From Saccoglossus kowalevskii (lineage: Eukaryota; Hemichordata; Enteropneusta; Harrimaniidae), in the NCBI RefSeq assembly GCF_000003605.2, contig NW_003144786.1, positions 798,416 to 826,870 on the forward strand: DNA of 28,455 nt, written 5' to 3'. The notes below the pieces were generated by a model that searched no databases, was not told the DNA's origin, and saw only the letters and a list, made by a program, of their open reading frames with translations. Position numbers and translations under genes: made by a program. Below are positions 20,617-28,455 of the stretch, piece after piece (the stretch's first letter is position 1; every line of letters begins with the position of its first letter).

Positions 20617-23600
20617 CTAAAATACAGAGACAATAATACTGGATATGTAGGTTATTTTTAAAAAAAGGTGGCCAGCTGCCTACTCCAGCAAGACGACAAT
20701 CGAATTGTCACAATGTAGTACATGTACCGCTATCGTACACTGGGTATACCTCTATTATGGTTGGCTTTACGACCCACTCGTGGTGTTCTGGCTGTGCAGT
20801 TACAAGCCACTACGCCCTCTGGACACGAGGATGTTTCGCATAATTTCAATTTGAAACGTGCAAATAAACAAGCACCGGGCCTCGATATTAATAAGTGAAC
20901 TACAGTTGGGACATATTGATTTCAATAGTTCGAGAAAATACCGTTGCAGTGAGGATGCACTCTTTGAAACCACGCCCGTTGCGGTGGGGATGAGATTGCT
21001 TAACAGCGTCCACCAACGTGCGTGCAAAACGACATTCCAGCGATTCGCGTATAAAAAGAGAATGCACAAAGAAATCACCTGCATCAGTGTGCGGTATATT
21101 TGCATATGTTATGCCTTTAAGCAAAGATCTCACACACGCTTTGCGAGAGCGATAATCTAACACACTTACACACACACGCACACTCAATAGTACCCTCCTC
21201 GCGTTAACGAGGTAACACGAATAGAACATTAAATCTACTCCATATGTTGCAAATACGACGCTTACTTTTAACATAAACATTTTAAACCGAGACTGATATC
21301 GCGGCTTGGTCTGAAAATACAAATACGTTTGTACTGTTCGGGACCTGATGAGCATCTGTTCTCGTGAAAGATGCCAATTTTAAAATGATGCCTTTGCTAA
21401 ATTGAATTTGACATTTCATAAAGTTCTATTAATAGCCTACAATCAAAGACAGATTCGCCCACGTTGGTCACATGAAGGTAACCAAGTCTGATTTGGGAAC
21501 CCCTGGCATTTTTTAATGAATGTCGGACCGGACAGCCCAAAGGGCATGACACTAAGCGTAAAATTATCGGATATGATTAACCCACTTGGGCGGAGAAAGT
21601 GTTTGTCTTACCTGTTGTGGCGACCTGAAAACCAACCGTAGCGGACCTCGCATGCATCGATCGGAAAATGATATATGATATCCGATTTACCAAAGCACAG
21701 TTTACACTAGGGGTATCTAAACGAATCGTCGTTTGGAATGTCTGGCATTGTAGCATGACTCACTGAGCTAAAAGCAACGCTGACTAAATGCCATCTTGAG
21801 TTTCTATTCCGATGCCATTCACAGCGGTCGATCGGGTGGAAAAATTAAAATTGCATGTATGTCCCCATTTATTGGTAAGGTCAGTCCAGGGATTCTTTGT
21901 ATTGTGTCGTACCGTGTTATCGTTACGAGGAAACTTACTCATTAACGCTGTGCTGTTGAACACCCGGAGTAAGTGTGTAACTCCGATATTTATTAAAAAC
22001 ACAGTTCATGATACATCCGCTTTAGGATATTATTTTTCATAATACACGTAGTTCTCTAAATCAGCCTGTTTAGATTGTTAATGTTCAGAATGGTAGCAAT
22101 TTCTGGAATTTAAAAGAAGAAACACTTTCCCACGTCCAATTCATTAAGTTGTAAAGTCCATTTTCGTGATATGGGATGTGTATTGTCTTACGCATTACGT
22201 CCAATGAATATACTTTGCAATTGTCTGCTGATGAAATGGTGTGCCATAAATCAAAGAGTTTTGTATTCTTGCTAAGACAGGCAATACATGCGAGTTTAAA
22301 TCATGGAAGTTCCTCCTACTCAAATGAAGTCACTCTTAACGCCGGAATATGACGGTACTCACCTCGTTCTCGCGTTAGTTCCCAATTTAAATAGTTTTGG
22401 ATAAAAAAATGCGCACAGTTGTTGGTTGTTTCATTCATAAATCAGCTTACTGGGACTCATAGTGAAATAAATTCCGGTTAATATATAATATTGATCAAAA
22501 GTGGAATGTGTAATTTGATGTATTTTGGCAATACTCGACGTGTAGCATTTTAATTAAATCTAAATGTTGCTGGTATAGTATTACACCATCAGCAAGGCTA
22601 CGTTATCACCCGCCGCGGCGTGTTGTACAACTGTATCACGCTTCGCATACCGGATGAACATACTGAGTTGACGTAAAACGCGTTGTGATCAGGATTCTGC
22701 CACAGTGCCTTTATTACTGTAGATGAACCGTGATTATACACAGCATGCAAACAACACAACAACACACAAATACAAATTGACATTACACCAATTTATATTT
22801 ATGGTAAAATCGATAACTATTCATATGTTTATTTGGTTTTATTGGATTTGTTATTCGCCATGAAAGAATAAATTGAATAATATATCAATGACGATGTTGT
22901 TACGTGTTCATGTCATGGGAAAGCCGAATAATAATCACGACCACAGAAAAATAACAATACCCTCCTCTATATAGACACAATAATGTTTTTTGTATATGGC
23001 AACCTCCGATAAACAACCAAATTAACGACTTTCTTGCTCCTAACCCCATTGTTGAATTGTATAGTATTGTTCTTTTTTGCCGACAATGTCAGCGAATTTT
23101 ACTGCGTTGTTCGCCAAGTGGAATGCAATGCAAACGTATGGGTAATATTGTTCTCGTGTTTAGAATCTAACAAAAGAGGCAAATATACAAGGACACGATT
23201 CATTACAAATAGAATGAAATAGATCCTGTATATTTGTATAGAAGGGGTGGAGGTAATGTCAGGTGCACACATTGCCGGAATTGATGACACTGTCAATTTA
23301 ATATATTCGTTGACATGACATTGCATCATTGAATTCTTCTATTTACTAGTATTTAGTTCTATTTTAGGTGTACTGTACTTTTCAAATGAACCTTGTCTAT
23401 TGTAACAACTAAACCTGAATGTAACTCAGAGAACAAACCACTTCACCTCGAGTCTGTATTCAAACCACTTGACACATATAACAATGGTACTGACGGTAGT
23501 AAAAGGTGAACAACTCTCAAAGTCAGATAAAAAAGTTAAAAAGGTAAGAATATGTTTCTCTTGGAACAGACAACAGTCGACCGTTTCAAATGAAAGAAAA

Positions 23601-24632
23601 AGTATTTTCACATAGAGGTTCAAGTTGTTCACACTTTTAAACAGAAATAAATATACACATACTTTTTTTTTTATAAGTCGTTTTATAAAATTATTTGTCT
23701 CCAAACCACATCTTGATGAATGTGGCCTTTTACAATAAATTTGTTTTTTGCCAGATAAATGGGCCAATCGATTGATCCTTACCATATGGTGACCTTGATT
23801 TGGATAATTAATATTAAATATCGCTTGACATTCTATCCACTCCCACGAATTGAAAGTGCCTTTCTCTTTCCTGTTTCAGGGGGTGGGGGATAATAGTTCC
23901 GCTATAGTTTCGAACGATAAAGGTTCCCCATGATGAAAAACAATTTGCGCTGACTTGCAAAATTTAGCTCACCGTATTTTTCTCATTATTTATCCGACCT
24001 GGATTAAATACCACTGCAACCGATTGGCAGTTGTATCACTGACTTGATTGTCGACTACATATTGACGTCAGATTTATTTCTGCAGGGTCACTAAAGGTCA
24101 CAAGATCAATGTTGTCATATCACCGGGACACTCATAATTTGTTTACCGGGCGCACAGAGAATGCATGGAATGCTGTGGCCCGATATTGTTCATTATTTGA
24201 CACTTCAGTGTGGAATGACAAAGAAATTACAGATATGATATGAATACATATTTGTACATGCTCCAGATGTTCGGAGACGCAACTATCTATTTAAATTTTT
24301 CACACAAATCCATTCACCCCATATGGTGCACGCATTAAACTTAATATCGCTTATTATATATCCTATTTATCGTCCCCAACAACTTATATAGATTTACTAA
24401 CTTTAATTGAAATTTATATTCCCCCTCTGCGTATGATTTTTAAAACATTTGGTAAATAAAATAAAATTACCGAATGTCACAACGAAATCTAATTCTTATA
24501 CAATTATTTCAACGTATTCAATTCACTTGAAAGAATTGTTTTTTGGTATTAATAGTAAATTGTTAAACATTTCTTTAGTTTTGCGTGACATTAAAAGTAT
24601 TTTTAATTTCGTAAATAGTGGAAATTGTTATG
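20617..24632. other. Upstream region of the right gene; untranslated exons possible
   Basis: The start exon has an acceptor, so at least one 5' UTR exon lies upstream on the minus strand. Two - strand donors are candidates: CAACAG|GTAAGA at 21612 and AATC|GTAAGTAAG at about 24840. TATAAAAAG on the + strand at 21050-21058 is TATA-like without an evident gene. The many short frames of 60-150 codons here lack coding character. Confidence 0.3.
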
Positions 24633-24765
24633 TTAAAGCGCGGTGGTCGTCGCGCAGCGCGTGTTCGAATTTCATGTAAATAAACAATGTATTTTACACG
24701 CGTTGTATACGTCGCTATGAGTCCCATATCGAACAGGACGCGGCACGACGACTGCCGCATTTTAA
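24633..24765 (-). mobile_element. 133-bp TTAA-flanked miniature transposon, copy 2
   Basis: An inverted copy of the element at 12649-12781 with TTAA at 24633-24636 and 24762-24765. About 127 of 133 positions agree. The conserved peptide that appears in both copies' open frames reflects DNA identity, not a gene. Confidence 0.8.
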
Positions 24766-24870
24766 TGATATGAAGAGAATAATGGTATAATTGAAACAAC
24801 ATGGTTACTTTGTTTACATAATTTAGAAACCTTACTTACGATTGGATGAGTTTAGTGCATAACTGAAATT

Positions 24871-25350
24871 GATTGAATCATCGTCCGTTTTAGGTCGCAT
24901 ACATCTGTTTTCCTCGGACTCCGACTTTCTCATTTTCAACGATGAGGGCATACATAGAATAAAATATTCGGAAAACAAACCAGTTGACGTACAATTTTAA
25001 AACCAACCTCAAAATATTTCCACATACATTGGGTCTTCAAATATAACGTTGGTTAAATAATACACGTCCGTTTTTAGGCAGCAAACATACATTTTTTTTC
25101 ACTCTCAGACTTTCTCATTTTCATCGATGAGGGCATAAAAAGCATAAAATATTCGAAAAATAAAACAGTGAATGTACAATTCCAAAACCAACCTCAAAAT
25201 ATTTCCACATACACTGGGTCTTCAAATATAACGTTGGTTGAATCATACATGTTCATTTTCACGCAGCACACACACATTTTCTTCACTCTCGGACTTTCTC
25301 GTTTTCGACGATGAGGGCATAAACATAGATTAAATTTTCGGAGAATAAAC
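24871..25350. repeat. Tandem repeat of about 185 bp, roughly 2.6 copies
   Basis: GATGAGGGCA occurs at 24941 and 25126, and the matching GATGAGGGCAT at 25310. AACCAACCTCAAAATATTTCC occurs at about 25001 and 25186. The period is therefore 184-185 bases. The copies are perhaps 80-85% alike. On the minus strand each copy can encode a short start, Met-Pro-Ser-Ser-x-Lys-x-Arg-Lys-Ser-Glu-Ser-Glu. Only the first copy (lowest coordinates) is followed by a strong donor, GTAAGTAAG near 24840. Confidence 0.8.
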
Positions 25351-26254
25351 CCGAGGACGTCGTTGCAATATATACCATTTTGTTTGCGTCGAATATTATG
25401 TGACTGAATAAAAGCACATGGTTCATGAATTTTGCTGGAACGTATGTGAAGTTTAATATTCCTGTTCTCGGTTGTTGACATTTATTCTGCCCATAACTTA
25501 CGTAAAAAGATTATAAATGTATACATTTGGTCTCGTCAAAAGCTTGTTATTAGTTTAAAATAAAATCAATCGGTGTTTGAATTGAGAAAATGTCTGAGCG
25601 TCACGGTCATTGTGGACAATAGACAGACTTATATTTTCTAGGCATATAATTTGTGTTGTTTAGTAAAGCAATTAATTTGAGATATTTATTTATGATGCAA
25701 TACATAATGTTTTAAATCTATCAACATTGTATTATCACTGGAGACGAGTTGATCTGATGTCTGTTTACAACTGCTCACTAATATAACAGTATAAAGCATA
25801 AACCCTCTAAAAGACCCACAGTCCCTCCGTCGATAGAGGGACTGTGATAAACCCTGAGCGCCCTCAAAGTCTGTTACAATAGTGCCTTTCGTAGTCTAGT
25901 CGGTCACCCAGCCTGTCGGTCACCCATGTAATTGCAGTGAAAGTATATTGTTAGGGACCACTAAACGTTTGAATACATTCTCAAATCTATGCGTAACACT
26001 TTGTTTATAATGATTACACATATAAGGACATTATTTTTTCTTGGCAAAGTTGACCAAGTCGCTTATTGAAGTACACATATACATTCAGATTTGCATATTT
26101 TTGTTATACATATGTTATATCTTGTTTGTAATTTTCATTTTCCAGGTCATCATCATAATAGAATCTTAATAAACTAGCCACTAACTAGCCAGTAGACATT
26201 GACCTGTTGGTTGTGTATTGTATGAGTGTGTATTTGTATTTGGCAGGCGTAGCT
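25351..26254. other. Intergenic, hairpin only
   Basis: No gene is seen. It contains the second CACAGTCCCTC hairpin (25817-25846) and a short direct repeat CGGTCACCCA near 25900-25925. Confidence 0.4.
25817..25846. repeat. Second CACAGTCCCTC/GAGGGACTGTG hairpin
   Basis: A perfect 11-bp stem at 25817-25827 and 25836-25846 with an 8-base loop. The stem sequence and the loop-proximal GATA match the hairpin at 12149-12182, but the flanks differ. Confidence 0.75.
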
Positions 26255-26260
26255 GTCTCT

Positions 26261-26311
<51 letters not shown>

Positions 26312-26328
26312 GAGCCCACCCAGGGACG
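26255..26328 (+). tRNA. tRNA-Asn (anticodon GTT)
   Basis: A 74-base cloverleaf folds cleanly. The acceptor GTCTCTG pairs with CAGGGAC (one G-U). The D arm is GCGC/GCGC, the anticodon stem TTCGG/CCGAA has loop CTGTTAA (anticodon GTT), and the T stem GGTGG/CCACC has loop TTCGAGC. The discriminator base is G. There is no intron and no encoded CCA, as usual for eukaryotic nuclear tRNA genes. The internal A and B boxes (TGGCGCAATCGG and GGTTCGAGC) are intact, and a T4 pol III terminator lies at 26335-26338. It supplies asparagine for AAC/AAU codons. Confidence 0.96.
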
Positions 26329-26334
26329 GTGTAG

Positions 26335-26338
26335 TTTT
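26335..26338 (+). terminator. Pol III T-stretch downstream of tRNA-Asn
   Basis: TTTT begins six bases past the mature 3' end, the usual position for RNA polymerase III termination. Confidence 0.75.
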
Positions 26339-26350
26339 ACTAAGTTTTAA

Positions 26351-26385
26351 CACGGTTACTAGTCAGACACCGACTAGTAACCGTG
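26351..26385. repeat. Perfect 14-bp hairpin downstream of the tRNA gene
   Basis: CACGGTTACTAGTC (26351-26364), loop AGACACC, then GACTAGTAACCGTG (26372-26385). It lies just past the pol III terminator, so it is probably outside the main tRNA transcript. Confidence 0.85.
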
Positions 26386-26838
26386 GTTTTAACAACTACG
26401 TTTTGGCTAAATATTCAATACGTGTTTGGAAATTTCTTTACACGTAACCCCCCCCCCCCAAATGAATAACTTGATTGTTTTTCAAAGCATGTAATTCATT
26501 ATCAAATTACCCGAAGCTTAATATGTTTAAACAACTTAGTGAAGTAATAAACGACTATTGTCATTTAAAACACGTTTGGATAAAACTTTCTATTTTAGTA
26601 AAATATCAATCAAAATGGCGATGTGGATATTTTTTTTAATTGTGTTTGCTATTACATCTTGACGAAAGCAGTAAGGTGAGATTTATGACAGATGACAGAG
26701 CGCCAAACAAAACAAGGCCATTATATATTCTAAATAAACAAGTTAGGTATTCGTGTTCAAACTATTCCGTTACAACAACCCGACAGAATCTTTTTATATC
26801 TCATTATTACGAGTACGAAATATGTGTCTTGGTATAAA
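26386..26838. other. Intergenic, nothing recognised
   Basis: Contains a C12 run at 26448-26459 and AT-rich sequence. A 65-codon frame at 26640-26837 (+) has no supporting context. Confidence 0.4.
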
Positions 26839-26922
26839 GAGTTAGTCTCGTGTTAGCACGAGTTAGTCTCGTGTCAGTACGAGTTAGTCTTGTGTTAGCA
26901 CGAGTTAGTCTCGTGTTAGCAC
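26839..26922. repeat. 21-bp tandem repeat, four copies, self-complementary
   Basis: Four exact-length units at 26839, 26860, 26881 and 26902. The consensus starts GAGTTAGTCTCGTGTTAGCA and a further C completes it. Junctions form CTCGTG-TTAG-CACGAG hairpins. Copies 2 and 3 carry single-base changes. Confidence 0.9.
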
Positions 26923-28203
26923 GAGTTTGATAGTATCTCGTTTGAAGAGTTAATATTTTTGTTTATCCCTCACTATCATGTCCCAGTAAGCCTTCACAGA
27001 ACGCCTATATTTCAGTAATCATATGATTGAATTACAATTAAGTATATAATTCATATGTCCCCTACGCCCTATATTTGAGAATATTCAAATAAAAAAATAA
27101 CCTTTATTCTATCAGACCAGTCATGTGACTGAATGGAAGATTCGCCATCATTGGATGTGCCTGAATTCCACCAATACTTTGTTTAGTTATCATGTACTGT
27201 ATATTTGATTCATACACATTATGGTAAGATAGATCTAAAACAAAAGCGTTCATGACGTCACTGATTAGCGTACAATCTGCACATTTATATGAGAGATTAC
27301 TCTGATGATCACGGATAATGTCGCGAATAGACAACGCCGGTTGCTATAGGCACGTATTATATTTTGGTTGAATGCTATTATGGTCTAGTAATTAACCCCG
27401 TGCGAACCAAGCCGAGTGTAACTACTGAAAGGATACTGGTGTCATTAATATTCGTAATCTTGACATACGGAATTCGGGAGGTAACCTCCCGCGGTTGTCG
27501 TTGATAGATACAAACCAATACGCTAGTTCGCCATGTAAGTTTGACAATTATAGCTATGACGTCAACAACATGTACTATTAATGATGTTATCGGAAGCGTA
27601 TATGATTGGTTTAATGTTGAGAATATGATGAGTCATTCCTATGTGATTGGCTAGTGCAACTTTAGAGGGCGGAGTTTGTGTCAGAATTTTCAGAAACATT
27701 TCATATGCTTTCGCATGTAGTTGACAAACGATTTGGAGTTTTGTTTGATTGGGTGGCGTCTTCACAGTTATTGAAACAAACTAGCTTCATCCCCGAAAAA
27801 TAGTCCTCAAGCTAGGGACAATGGAGAATCCGCTCTTAGGTGACGACGACAAAAAAAAAAAAAAACGAAATCAACCGTTTCACATTTCACTGTTACGAGA
27901 TCGTAAACACGATTTTTTCGGCATTTTACAACTGCCTATACCATAGCACTGACAGTACCGCCACGGTGTTGTCGGACACACGTATGCAGCCGTGTCACAA
28001 AACGCAAAAGTACGTGGATAGTAATATACCGAGTCGTTACGTCATCAATAATACTAGTAGATGTTTGCAATATTACAGTATATACGTTACATTTGTCAAA
28101 AATGACATATGAGGGCGCACTATAATAACCGATTTTTTAATCGACAATATATATTTTTAATCAGGTTATAATACTATATAAACATTTGTTCGCCTGTAAC
28201 GTC
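26923..28203. other. Intergenic, no gene supported
   Basis: Contains two TGACGTCA palindromes (27253-27260 and 27557-27564), a GC-rich palindrome (27476-27492) and an A15 run at 27851-27865. An ATG at 27821 opens a 41-codon frame (Met-Glu-Asn-Pro-Leu-Leu, then acidic and poly-Lys) that stops at 27946. It might be a first exon, but no donor was identified. Confidence 0.35.
27476..27492. repeat. GC-rich palindrome CGGGAGGT-A-ACCTCCCG
   Basis: Perfect 8-bp arms around one central base, in an otherwise AT-rich stretch. It could be a dimeric protein-binding site or chance. Confidence 0.6.
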
Positions 28204-28315
28204 ATGGGATGGAATAGGTTAAGATGGGATGGAATGAGGTGGGATGGGATGGGATGGGATTGGATGGGACGGGGGGGATGGGGTGGGATGGGATGGGATG
28301 GGATGGGATGGGATA
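28204..28315. repeat. GGGAT simple-sequence tract
   Basis: About 110 bases of imperfect GGGAT units on the + strand, with two purer blocks (28239-28260 and 28282-28314). Repeated GGG runs spaced by AT fit the G-quadruplex pattern. Opposing open frames across it are low-complexity artefacts. Confidence 0.9.
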
Positions 28316-28455
28316 TGCAATTAATAGGATATTTTATTTGGAACATACGCAAAACAAAAGCTTTTGCAAAATCCATAGACATAAATAACAAAACAGAGCA
28401 GTTAAAATAATTTTAGGCCAAGAAAAAAAGATCTAATATACTGGAAATATAACTG

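Noticed and set aside
28161-28410. Opposing frames rich in Gly-Trp-Asp and Pro-Ser-His
   Set aside because: They are both readings of the GGGAT simple repeat.

Overview
This looks like nuclear DNA of an animal, most likely a bilaterian invertebrate. It is AT-rich and gene-poor, with spliced genes, GT-AG introns, a eukaryotic tRNA with internal A and B boxes, AATAAA signals and many small palindromic DNA transposons. Nothing in it looks prokaryotic, organellar or viral. I cannot name the phylum from sequence alone.

The content rests on two protein-coding genes that face each other tail to tail. The left gene (+ strand) has a short exon near 1354-1436 and one very large terminal exon at 3155-6379, giving about 1,100 residues. 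The right gene (- strand) has a start exon at 20503-20610 and a large terminal exon at 17198-19082, about 664 residues if two apparent one-base frame breaks are ignored. Both begin with a short amphipathic helical region that matches the vertebrate leucine-repeat adaptor family (LURAP1/LRAP35a, FAM89/LRAP25). Both carry a phase-0 intron at the same point, two residues before a shared Leu-Arg, followed by a long, mostly disordered, Ser/Asp/Glu/Lys-rich tail. I read them as an inverted, convergent pair of diverged paralogs separated by about 10.8 kb. In vertebrates these adaptors bind MRCK kinase and its partners (MYO18A, LIMK1) to control actomyosin. Any such role here is inferred from the family.

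The DNA between and around the genes is mostly non-coding and holds several repeat families. There are five small elements flanked by TTAA (6950, 8845, 11106, 12649, 24633). Two of these are 133-bp copies about 95% identical in opposite orientation. There is also a 168-bp fold-back element flanked by TA (13780-13947), and a twin hairpin motif at 12149 and 25817. Tandem arrays have unit lengths of 31 bp (11671), 21 bp (26839) and about 185 bp (24871), and there are pyrimidine-rich (9694) and GGGAT (28204) simple-sequence tracts.

The right end carries an intact tRNA-Asn(GTT) gene (26255-26328) followed by a pol III T-stretch and a strong 14-bp hairpin. Regions not listed as features show no gene I can support.
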